DNA from: an uncultured Lachnospiraceae bacterium
GTDB lineage: Bacteria > Bacillota > Clostridia > Lachnospirales > Lachnospiraceae
DNA: 64,000 bases
Assembly (NCBI GenBank): GCA_910579935.1
Contig: CAJTVQ010000019.1
Location: 4,012 to 68,011 of the forward strand
Reading direction: 5' to 3'
Numbering within the stretch: the stretch's first letter is position 1; each line of letters starts with the position of its first letter. Positions 45,012-52,826 of this stretch are shown here, piece after piece. The position numbers were made by a program, and so were the translations under genes. The notes beneath the pieces were generated by a model that saw only the letters and a program-made list of their open reading frames with translations, had not been told where the DNA came from and made no database searches.

Positions 45012-46325
45012 CTAACAAGCCTTCTTTTCCATCTGCCTTCTGCTTTCCAGCAGCGTTTCCACACTCACCAGCTTCACGCAAAGCACAAACAAATCCGCAG
45101 CAGCCTCCAGTTCTTCCATGGTAGGAAAAGTAGGCGCAAGGCGTATATTACTGTCTTTTGGATCCACTCCATACGGATAAGTTGCACCGGCTCCCGTCAG
45201 CGCTACTCCGGCGTCCTTACATTTTGCCACGATTTTTTTTGCACATCCATCCATGGCCTCAAAGGAAATAAAATATCCGCCCCTTGGATTCGTCCATTCC
45301 GCAATGCCTAAACCGCCCAATTCCTCATTCAGTATTTTAAGAACTGCCTCAAATTTAGGTCTCATAATCGCTGCATGTTTCATCATATGCGCCTTTAAGC
45401 CGTCCAAATTCTTAAAATATCTCACATGGCGCAGTTGGTTTATCTTATCATATCCGATGGTCTGTATCGTCATAGACTTACGGATTTCGTCCAAATTCGC
45501 CCTGGATGCTGCAAGCGCCGAAATTCCACCGCCGGCAAACGTCACCTTGGATGTGGATGAAATTTCATACACGATATCCGGATTGCCAGCTTTCTCGCAC
45601 TCACTTAAAATATCCAGAATCTCATCCTGTTCCTCCTCATAAAGATGATGAACCGCATATGCATTATCCCAAAAAATCCTGAAGTCCTTTGCAGCCGGCT
45701 TAAGCGCCGCAAATCTGCGGACCGTCTCAGCCGAATAGGAATATCCCTGCGGATTGGAATACTTCGGTACACACCAAATTCCTTTGATGCTCTCATCTTC
45801 TGCCACCAGCTTTTCAATCATATCCATATCCGGCCCCCCGGCTGTCATGGGCACCGTTATCATCTCTATTCCAAAATGCTCTGTAATCGCAAAATGCCTG
45901 TCGTACCCCGGCGCAGGACATAAAAACTTCACATGTTCCAGCCTGCACCATGGCGTATTCCCCAATATACCATGAGTCATACTGCGTGAAACCGTATCAT
46001 ACATAATGGAAAGACTTGCATTGCCGCATACGATCACCTGCTCCGCCGATGCCACTCCCATCATCTGCGCCATTAGTTCCTTCGCCTCCGGAATGCCGTC
46101 CATTGCACCATAATTTCTGGTATCCAGCCCGGCTTCCGTTCTATAATCAGAAGAAGAAACCAGTACATCCATAAAACCCATTTCCATATCCAGCTGAGCC
46201 GCCGACGGCTTTCCCCTGGACATATCCAGCTTCAACCCCTTCCCCTTAGCCTCCTCATACGCCTTACTTAACTGTTTCTGCAACCGTTTCAGTTCTTCCC
46301 TGCTCAACTCTTTGTACGATTTCAT
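45012..46325 (-). CDS. Class I-type PLP aminotransferase (MocR-like/alanopine group)
   Basis: About 437 residues of a fold-type I PLP enzyme. The PLP lysine is in SSTSKVTFAGGG (about 268), with a substrate-loop GNTPWCRLEHV and YSNPQGYSYS (about 195). The N-terminal LDMSRGKPSAAQLDM and long length fit the aspartate aminotransferase-like PF12897 type rather than AspC. Specificity is unknown; aspartate or another common amino acid is likely. ATG 46325 follows GGAGG; the ATG at 46337 contains that ribosome site. Confidence 0.85.
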   Translation of the reverse strand: MKSYKELSREELKRLQKQLSKAYEEAKGKGLKLDMSRGKPSAAQLDMEMGFMDVLVSSSDYRTEAGLDTRNYGAMDGIPEAKELMAQMMGVASAEQVIVCGNASLSIMYDTVSRSMTHGILGNTPWCRLEHVKFLCPAPGYDRHFAITEHFGIEMITVPMTAGGPDMDMIEKLVAEDESIKGIWCVPKYSNPQGYSYSAETVRRFAALKPAAKDFRIFWDNAYAVHHLYEEEQDEILDILSECEKAGNPDIVYEISSTSKVTFAGGGISALAASRANLDEIRKSMTIQTIGYDKINQLRHVRYFKNLDGLKAHMMKHAAIMRPKFEAVLKILNEELGGLGIAEWTNPRGGYFISFEAMDGCAKKIVAKCKDAGVALTGAGATYPYGVDPKDSNIRLAPTFPTMEELEAAADLFVLCVKLVSVETLLESRRQMEKKAC

Positions 46326-46337
46326 CTCTTCCTCCAT

Positions 46338-46572
46338 GCGCGCATGTTCTTGGTGAAGGACTGAAAGCGCTCTTCTTTCAATCTTTCACACTCTTCTTAA
46401 TTCAAACATAATGAATGGCATGTTCCGTATGCGTCATCTTATTCAATGATATTATTGGATAATCGTATACAATCATACACCTCGTATATCATACTACAAG
46501 CATTTCAATAGCACAAGATTTTTTTTCATTTTTCTCAAAATTTTTTTACATCTGTTTTTCCTCCCGGACATT
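46338..46572. other. Intergenic region upstream of the aminotransferase
   Basis: No gene is seen. On the minus strand a weak promoter (TTGTAG, 16 nt, TATGAT) can be read near 46470-46500, and the stretch repeats short TATACGA-like sequences. Nothing else was recognised. Confidence 0.4.
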
Positions 46573-46619
46573 AAAAAAGCAGCAAGTACAGCCTTTTTAC
46601 CAGCTTTACTTACTGCTTT
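46573..46619 (-). terminator. Terminator of rny
   Basis: Read on the minus strand, a stem of about 16 bp (46603-46619 with 46576-46592) ends in a run of T residues. It lies 28 nt after the rny stop codon. Confidence 0.8.
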
Positions 46620-46646
46620 AGATGTCTAGTCTAGATTATTGAAATA

Positions 46647-48203
46647 TTATTTCGCATAGTCTATCACACGTGACTCTCTGATGACGTTAACCTTAATCTG
46701 ACCGGGATATTCCAACTCAGCTTCAATCTGCTTTGAAATGTCTCTGGCCAGCAGTACCATGTCTGCATCAGTGATTTGTTCCGGAACTACCATTACCCGA
46801 ATCTCTCTACCCGCCTGTATAGCAAAAGATTTGTCAACACCCTTAAAATTATTTGTAATATCCTCTAATTGTTTTAATCTGCTTGTATATGTTTCCAATG
46901 TTTCCCGCCTTGCACCCGGTCTTGCTGCGGAAATGGTATCCGCCGCCTGTACAAGACACGCGATCAATGAGTGTGGTTCCACATCTCCGTGATGCGCCTC
47001 TACTGCATTAATGACAACTGCCGACTCCTTGTACTTCTTACAGAGTTCTACACCCAGCTGAATATGGGAGCCTTCCATCTCATGGTCCACGGCTTTACCG
47101 ATATCATGCAGCAAACCCGCTCTCTTCGCCACCCTCACATCCAGTCCCATCTCCGCTGCCAAAAGCCCTGACAGCTGGGCGACTTCAATCGAATGTTTCA
47201 GCGCATTCTGACCATAACTGGTTCTGAATTTCATCTTACCAAGTAATTTTATCAATTCGGGATGAATGCCGTGTACGCCGACCTCCAGTGTAGCAGCCTC
47301 ACCTTCCTCTTTGATCATTACTTCGACTTCTTTCTGCGCTTTCTCTACCATTTCTTCGATTCTAGCCGGATGGATACGCCCGTCCACAATCAGCTTCTCA
47401 AGCGCTATCCTTGCGACCTCACGCCGGATCGGATCAAAACCGGACAAAATGACTGCTTCCGGCGTATCATCGATGATCAGGTCCACGCCTGTCATTGTTT
47501 CAAGAGTTCTGATATTCCTTCCCTCTCTACCGATGATTCTGCCTTTCATTTCATCATTCGGAAGCTGTACGACAGATATCGTCGTTTCGGATACATGATC
47601 AGCCGCACATTTCTGTATTGCGGTAATTACATATTCCTTTGCCTTCTTATCCGCCTCTTCTTTCGCCCTGCTTTCCATCTCCTTGATCATTACAGCAGTT
47701 TCATGTTTCACTTCATCTTCAACAATTTTTAACAAATAATCTTTTGCCTGTTCGGAGGTTAATCCTGAGATTCGTTCCAGTTCCTGTAATCTCTGTTCAT
47801 TGAGTTTCGTAACTTCTTCGCGGAGTTTAGCAAGGGATTCTTCCCTCGATACCAAACTTGCTTCTTTTTTCTCGATGGCTTCTGCTTTCTTATCGATGTT
47901 CTCTTCCTTCTGCTGGACTCTGCGCTCATAACGCTGCGCTTCGGCTCTCCGCTCTTTAATCTCCTTGTCCAATTCATTTTTAGTACGGATGGACTCTTCC
48001 TTGACTTCAAGCAGGGATTCCCTCTTTTTTGTCTCAGCAGTCTTCAGCGCTTCATCAATAATCTCCCTTGCCTTGTCCTCCGCATTGCCGATTTGGGATT
48101 CCACCACTTTTTTCCGGTAGGAAACCGCCGCGACTGCGGTAATAGGCACCGAGATAATCAAAGTTGCGATCACTGCTATTGCAACATACATGTACAGGAG
48201 CAC
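46647..48203 (-). CDS. rny: Ribonuclease Y
   Basis: 518-residue membrane-anchored endonuclease that starts mRNA decay in Firmicutes. One N-terminal transmembrane helix is followed by a long coiled coil (about 30-200, with KKEASLVSREESLAKLREEV), a KH domain (GRIIGREGRNIRTLETMTGV, about 228) and an HD domain with GLLHDIGKAVDHEMEG (about 365). Length and order match the family. The recA-recX-rny order is common in Clostridia. Confidence 0.97.
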   Translation of the reverse strand: MLLYMYVAIAVIATLIISVPITAVAAVSYRKKVVESQIGNAEDKAREIIDEALKTAETKKRESLLEVKEESIRTKNELDKEIKERRAEAQRYERRVQQKEENIDKKAEAIEKKEASLVSREESLAKLREEVTKLNEQRLQELERISGLTSEQAKDYLLKIVEDEVKHETAVMIKEMESRAKEEADKKAKEYVITAIQKCAADHVSETTISVVQLPNDEMKGRIIGREGRNIRTLETMTGVDLIIDDTPEAVILSGFDPIRREVARIALEKLIVDGRIHPARIEEMVEKAQKEVEVMIKEEGEAATLEVGVHGIHPELIKLLGKMKFRTSYGQNALKHSIEVAQLSGLLAAEMGLDVRVAKRAGLLHDIGKAVDHEMEGSHIQLGVELCKKYKESAVVINAVEAHHGDVEPHSLIACLVQAADTISAARPGARRETLETYTSRLKQLEDITNNFKGVDKSFAIQAGREIRVMVVPEQITDADMVLLARDISKQIEAELEYPGQIKVNVIRESRVIDYAK

Positions 48204-48314
48204 CTCCTTATTTAGTTTTCATTGTACCAGTATCTATTATAGAATGTAAGAATCATAAATCGATTCCGGTTGAAACATTCTAACAAGCAAGTTTACAACA
48301 CTTAAATTTTAAAC

Positions 48315-48953
48315 TCAAATTGAACTTATGTCAAGTAAAAGTACACTCTTAATTGTGTCCATTTGGAATCCTTTACGATATAAATACGCCGACAGCTTCT
48401 GTTTCTCTTTATTTGTCGCCATTTCCGGATCATAATTTTTTTTCCGCAGAAGTTCTTTTGCCATGGCTGTTTCATCCGGCTGTTCTCCGTTCTCCGCCAG
48501 TTCCTCCATCACTTCCCGTATGATATCCCTTGCGATTCCTTTGGCTGACAAATCCTGCTCAATCCGCCGGCGGCTCCTGTTTTCCATATGATAGACCGCA
48601 AAATCCCGCGCATACTGTCTGTCATCGATATAGCCAAAAGATTTTACATACGAAACAGCCTCTTCTATGATATCATCCGGATATTCTCCCTGGTGCAGTT
48701 TATCACGCAGCTGCCGTTCCGTATAAGCCCTTGCTTTCAGCAGGTTCATACTGCGCAGCTTCGCCCTCTTAGGCAATATCCCTCCTACAATTTCCTCGTA
48801 TTCTGCAGCCCCGATTTCCTTTCCTTCTTCCAGCTTATAGCGTTTTAGTTCACCTTTGTATAATACAAAGGTGAACTCTCCGTTCATAAAAATCCGAACC
48901 CGCTTCTTATCCAGCTCTTCTATCCCCGTAATCAGCCTTTCCTGCCCGCTCAT
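48315..48953 (-). CDS. recX: Regulatory protein RecX
   Basis: 212 residues made of three-helix RecX repeats (LLKARAYTERQLRDKLHQGE, then YIDDRQYARDFAVYHM). It modulates RecA filament activity. It begins 2 nt after the recA stop codon, so it is translated with recA. The family length (about 210) fits the longer Firmicute form with an N-terminal extension. Confidence 0.93.
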   Translation of the reverse strand: MSGQERLITGIEELDKKRVRIFMNGEFTFVLYKGELKRYKLEEGKEIGAAEYEEIVGGILPKRAKLRSMNLLKARAYTERQLRDKLHQGEYPDDIIEEAVSYVKSFGYIDDRQYARDFAVYHMENRSRRRIEQDLSAKGIARDIIREVMEELAENGEQPDETAMAKELLRKKNYDPEMATNKEKQKLSAYLYRKGFQMDTIKSVLLLDISSI

Positions 48954-48955
48954 CC

Positions 48956-50059
48956 TTAAACCTCTTGCGCTTTCGCGGACTCTGCCGCTTCCGCCTTCCT
49001 GGCTTTATCTGCTTTTCCTGACTTTGCTTTGGAAACCGGCTCTTCCTCTGCCGGTGCGGCATCTTTCTCCAAACCGAAATGTTCCCTTACTTTATGCTCG
49101 ATTTCTTTGCATGTTTCCGGATTGTCTTTCAGGTACTGCTTCGCATTTTCACGCCCCTGACCGATCTTATTTCCGTTATAAGCATACCAGGCTCCGCTCT
49201 TATTTACAATATTGTTATCGGCTGCCAGGTCGAGGATATCTCCGACCGCAGAAATACCTTCCCCGAACATAATATCAAATTCCGCCTCTTTAAATGGAGG
49301 GGCTATCTTGTTCTTTACTACTTTTACCCTCGTTCTGTTACCGATTACTTCTCCGCTCTGTTTCAGTGATTCTATTCTTCTGACGTCCAAACGTACGGAG
49401 GAATAAAATTTTAAAGCACGCCCGCCGGTAGTGGTTTCCGGATTGCCAAACATAACACCCACTTTTTCACGCAGCTGGTTAATGAAGACAACCGTACAAT
49501 TGGATTTGCTGATCACCGCTGTCAGCTTACGGAGCGCCTGTGACATCAGCCGTGCCTGCAGACCCACATGGCTGTCTCCCATATCCCCGTCAATTTCCGC
49601 TTTCGGAACGAGCGCTGCCACGGAGTCCACCACCACAATATCCACGGCACCGGAACGGACCATTGTTTCGGTGATCTCCAGCGCCTGTTCTCCATTGTCA
49701 GGCTGTGATATGTACAGGTTGTCAACATCTACCCCGATATTTTTTGCATATACTGGGTCAAGGGCATGTTCCGCATCAATAAACCCTGCGATACCGCCTC
49801 TCTTCTGGACCTCTGCGATCATATGCAGCGTTACGGTCGTCTTACCGCTGGACTCCGGTCCGTATATTTCTACAATCCTTCCTTTCGGAATTCCTCCCAG
49901 CCCCAATGCAATATCCAGGCTTAAAGAACCTGTCGGAATCGTCTCTACATTCATCTGGGCGCTGGGATCCCCCAGTTTCATAACTGCGCCTTTGCCATAC
50001 TGTTTCTCTATCTGTACCAATGCGGCATCCAATGCTTTTAATTTTTCGTCTCTTTCCAT
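48956..50059 (-). CDS. recA: Recombinase RecA
   Basis: 367 residues. Walker A is GPESSGKTTV (about 66), with the core LGLGGIPKGRIVEIYGP and KAEIDGDMGDSHVGLQARLM signatures. The C-terminal tail is charged and Lys/Glu/Ala-rich. It forms ATP-dependent filaments for strand exchange and SOS activation. Its promoter carries a LexA box (50188-50199) and a near box in the spacer, consistent with SOS control. Confidence 0.98.
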   Translation of the reverse strand: MERDEKLKALDAALVQIEKQYGKGAVMKLGDPSAQMNVETIPTGSLSLDIALGLGGIPKGRIVEIYGPESSGKTTVTLHMIAEVQKRGGIAGFIDAEHALDPVYAKNIGVDVDNLYISQPDNGEQALEITETMVRSGAVDIVVVDSVAALVPKAEIDGDMGDSHVGLQARLMSQALRKLTAVISKSNCTVVFINQLREKVGVMFGNPETTTGGRALKFYSSVRLDVRRIESLKQSGEVIGNRTRVKVVKNKIAPPFKEAEFDIMFGEGISAVGDILDLAADNNIVNKSGAWYAYNGNKIGQGRENAKQYLKDNPETCKEIEHKVREHFGLEKDAAPAEEEPVSKAKSGKADKARKAEAAESAKAQEV

Positions 50060-50187
50060 CTTTTTTCTCCTTATATCCTATTTTCCATTTTTCACGCTTC
50101 TGTCTGTATCCTGCGGGGCAGTGCAGACAGTACGTCAAACCTTTCAAAGAATCACTCCTGCGATTCTTCATTCTGACAAAATCGGCA

Positions 50188-50240
50188 GAACATCCGTTCT
50201 TTCTTCAGTTTATGATAAAACAAACGTTCTGTTTTGTCAA
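50188..50240 (-). promoter_or_regulatory. recA promoter with LexA boxes
   Basis: Minus strand: TTGACA (50235-50240), 17-nt spacer, TATCAT (50212-50217). A perfect Firmicute LexA box GAAC-ATCC-GTTC (50188-50199) lies just after the expected start, and a one-mismatch box GAAC-GTTT-GTTT lies inside the spacer (50218-50229). Confidence 0.8.
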
Positions 50241-50538
50241 TCATTTTCCTTATATAACTATTCTACCTTATTATAAGTCCTATAAACATCCCTCATACAA
50301 ATTTTTTACATGATTTTCCCATTCATGAGATCATATTAATGAGAGTCCTGACAAAATCCCACGGATGAAACCATTCATCATGATTGAAACTACGGCGACC
50401 TGCCCGAATTGCATATAGAAATTGAATCATTCACGCTTCCACGAATATTACCGTTTTAGTGTAGCATATTTTTCGGACAGCGGCAAGGATTTCAGAATAT
50501 TTTACACGGAAATCCATTTTCTGTCTGCCGCCCTCCTC
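50241..50538. other. Intergenic region between recA promoter and mgtE
   Basis: About 300 nt without a clear gene. A plus-strand 17-codon frame at 50365-50418 (MKPFIMIETTATCPNC then stop) resembles the N-terminus of a thioredoxin/glutaredoxin-like protein but has no ribosome site and stops at once, so it may be a remnant. An inverted repeat GGATTTC/GAAATCC at 50488-50516 is too weak to call a terminator. Confidence 0.35.
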
Positions 50539-51900
50539 TCAGATTCCGAGTACTTCTGACGCAATGGCAAAATAAATCAGCAGGGACAGCGCGTCCACGA
50601 TCGTCGTAATAAACGGACTTGCCATAACTGCCGGGTCAAAACCCAGACGTTTCGCCAAAACCGGCAGGGTACAGCCGATCATCTTGGCAATGGAAACCGC
50701 CGCGATCAAAGTCAGGCATACCACCAGAGCCACATTGATCCCTACCCGGTCAAGCAGCATGAGCTTGGCAAAATAGGCAGCAGAAAGCGTCGTCCCGCAG
50801 ATCAGGGCCACCCGCAGTTCCTTCCAAAGTATTTTCGGCACATCTGCATAAACGATTTCATTCAGCGACAATCCGCGGATGATCGTAACACTTGCCTGTC
50901 CGCCCGCATTGCCTCCCGTATCCATCAGCATCGGAATGAATGCGGTAAGGATGGGAAATATACTGAGCGCATCTTCAAAAGACGTAATGATCCTTCCGGT
51001 AAAAGTAGCGGATATCATCAGAAGCAGAAGCCACGGAATCCTTTTCTTCCAGGTCTCAAACACCCCTGTCTTCATATAGGGCTTATCACTCGGAACGATG
51101 GCCGCCATCTTTTCAATATCTTCCGTCGCTTCCTCCTGCAGGATGTCCACCACGTCATCAACGGTGATGATCCCCACCAGCCTGCCCTCATTATCCGCTA
51201 CCGGCATGGAAGTAAAGTCATATTTCTGAAACTGTCTTGCCACTTCCTCCTGGTCCATCATCGTATTGAGGAATATGACATTTTCGTGCATGATATCCCC
51301 AATCACGGCATCGGAGGGGCTGATCAGCAGATACCGGAGCGCTACCGTTCCCACCAGAATCCTTTTGGCATCCAGTACATAACAGATGTTGATCGTCTCG
51401 CTGTCCACTCCCACCTGCCGGATTCTCTGGATGGCATCCTCCACCGTCATATTTTCCTTTAAATCCACATACTCCACGGTCATGATACTTCCCGCAGAAT
51501 CCTCGGGATACCGGAGCAGGTGATTGATATCCCTGCGCGTCTCCGGGCTGGCATTCGCCAGCAGTTTCTTTACAATATTGGCAGGCATTTCTTCCAGAAA
51601 ATCCGCCGCATCGTCCGCCATCAGGTTATTAATGATATTCGCCGCTTCCCGGTCGGACAGGGAGGTAATGATAAACTGCTGGTTTTCCACTTCCAGGTAA
51701 GAAAATACATCTGCCGCCATACTTTTTGGCAGAATGCGGAATATCTTCAGCAGCTCACTCTCTTCCAGTTCTTCCATCACCGCCGCAATATCCACAATAT
51801 TCATATCCGACATGCGCTGCCGGAGTCTGGTATACTGCCTGTCGTCCAGTAATTCCCTGATAATCTCCAGGTCTCTGATCTCTTCCATAAAAATACCCAT
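50539..51900 (-). CDS. mgtE: Magnesium transporter MgtE
   Basis: 453 residues. An N-terminal helical bundle (about 1-130) is followed by a pair of CBS domains that gate the channel by Mg2+ binding (from AGSIMTVEYVDLKENMTVED, about 140), then a C-terminal five-helix channel with PMLMDTGGNAGGQAS (about 320) and PFITTIVDALSLLIYF. The whole family layout is present. The start at 51900 or at ATG 51888 is undecided. It follows yigZ by 75 nt on the same strand. Confidence 0.94.
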   Translation of the reverse strand: MGIFMEEIRDLEIIRELLDDRQYTRLRQRMSDMNIVDIAAVMEELEESELLKIFRILPKSMAADVFSYLEVENQQFIITSLSDREAANIINNLMADDAADFLEEMPANIVKKLLANASPETRRDINHLLRYPEDSAGSIMTVEYVDLKENMTVEDAIQRIRQVGVDSETINICYVLDAKRILVGTVALRYLLISPSDAVIGDIMHENVIFLNTMMDQEEVARQFQKYDFTSMPVADNEGRLVGIITVDDVVDILQEEATEDIEKMAAIVPSDKPYMKTGVFETWKKRIPWLLLLMISATFTGRIITSFEDALSIFPILTAFIPMLMDTGGNAGGQASVTIIRGLSLNEIVYADVPKILWKELRVALICGTTLSAAYFAKLMLLDRVGINVALVVCLTLIAAVSIAKMIGCTLPVLAKRLGFDPAVMASPFITTIVDALSLLIYFAIASEVLGI

Positions 51901-51975
51901 GCCCTTTCCGCAGCCTGCGGCATCCGGCCCGCAGGCACAAATCCATGTGCACCGCCTTTCCTGCGTACATAATCT

Positions 51976-52650
51976 TTAAGTTTCAAAATAGCCGTTTCCT
52001 TTTTTTTCTATCTCCACTCTGCCTGCCGTGGCTTCCGTCAGCTTTTTGCACAGTTCCTCCGTCTCCTCCCATGGCACCGTCAGCTTCAGGCACACGATAT
52101 CCGTATATTCCGCTTCCTCTATTCTGATTCCGGCCTGATTCAAAATATACTGGATTTTACCAATCCCGTTATAATCCGTCCGGATCAGAAATTCCGTACC
52201 GTACTGCATCAACGCCGTCACGGAAGCTTCCAGGCCAGCCTGTACCGCCTGTGTATAAGCACGTACCAGACCTCCCGTACCGAGGAGTGTGCCGCCGAAA
52301 TACCTGGTCACTACCACCGCTGTATTCCGCACGCCGGAAGAAAGCAGCGCTTCCAGCATGGGCTTGCCTGCCGTCCCGGCCGGTTCCCCGTCATCGCTGC
52401 ACCGGGTCAGTTCCGCACGTTCCCCGATGACAAATGCCGAACAGTTATGCCTGGCATCCCAGTATTTTTTTTTCACCGCTTCTATGAAACCGGCCGCTTC
52501 CTCTTCCGAAGCCGCCGGTGACAGGGTCGCAATAAAACGGGACTTCTTCTCCACGATTTCACTGCTTCCTCCCTGTTTCAATATTTTATAAGGCAGAAAT
52601 ACCTTTTCCGTCTCCATAAGCCGTACCTTTATATTTTCACTTTCTTCCAT
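51976..52650 (-). CDS. yigZ: YigZ/IMPACT family protein
   Basis: 224 residues with the UPF0029/IMPACT fold: EIVEKKSRFIATLSP, RHNCSAFVIG, CSDDGEPAGTAGKPML (about 85) and VVVTRYFGGTLLGTGGLVRAY (about 112). A C-terminal alpha/beta domain follows. Members act near ribosomes or translation control; the bacterial role is not settled. It lies ahead of mgtE on the same strand. Confidence 0.9.
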   Translation of the reverse strand: MEESENIKVRLMETEKVFLPYKILKQGGSSEIVEKKSRFIATLSPAASEEEAAGFIEAVKKKYWDARHNCSAFVIGERAELTRCSDDGEPAGTAGKPMLEALLSSGVRNTAVVVTRYFGGTLLGTGGLVRAYTQAVQAGLEASVTALMQYGTEFLIRTDYNGIGKIQYILNQAGIRIEEAEYTDIVCLKLTVPWEETEELCKKLTEATAGRVEIEKKGNGYFET

Positions 52651-52773
52651 TTCCAGCCAGTATCCTTTAACATTTTATCATAAAGGGGAATAAAAAGGTA
52701 TCTAATTGTAAACAATTTCTTAATATAAAGTAAGTTTTTCATGAAAAAACTTTTTTTTCCATTCATACTTTGC

Positions 52774-52779
52774 TATAAT
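52774..52779 (+). promoter_or_regulatory. Extended -10 promoter of the PBP gene
   Basis: TGCTATAAT (extended -10) precedes the ATG by about 48 nt. No good -35 box is present; an AT-rich hairpin-like stretch with a T-run (52732-52758) lies just upstream. Confidence 0.6.
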
Positions 52780-52826
52780 CGTAATGTTAGTTGTGCTTAT
52801 TATGCACACTTCAAGGAGGAGAATTC

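Noticed and set aside
50488..50516. GGATTTC/GAAATCC inverted repeat as the mgtE terminator
   Set aside because: Only 7 bp with a long loop and no T-run on the minus strand.
52732..52758. AAGTTTTT/AAAAACTT hairpin with T-run upstream of the PBP promoter as a terminator
   Set aside because: No plus-strand gene precedes it and it overlaps the promoter region; it may just be an AT-rich upstream element.
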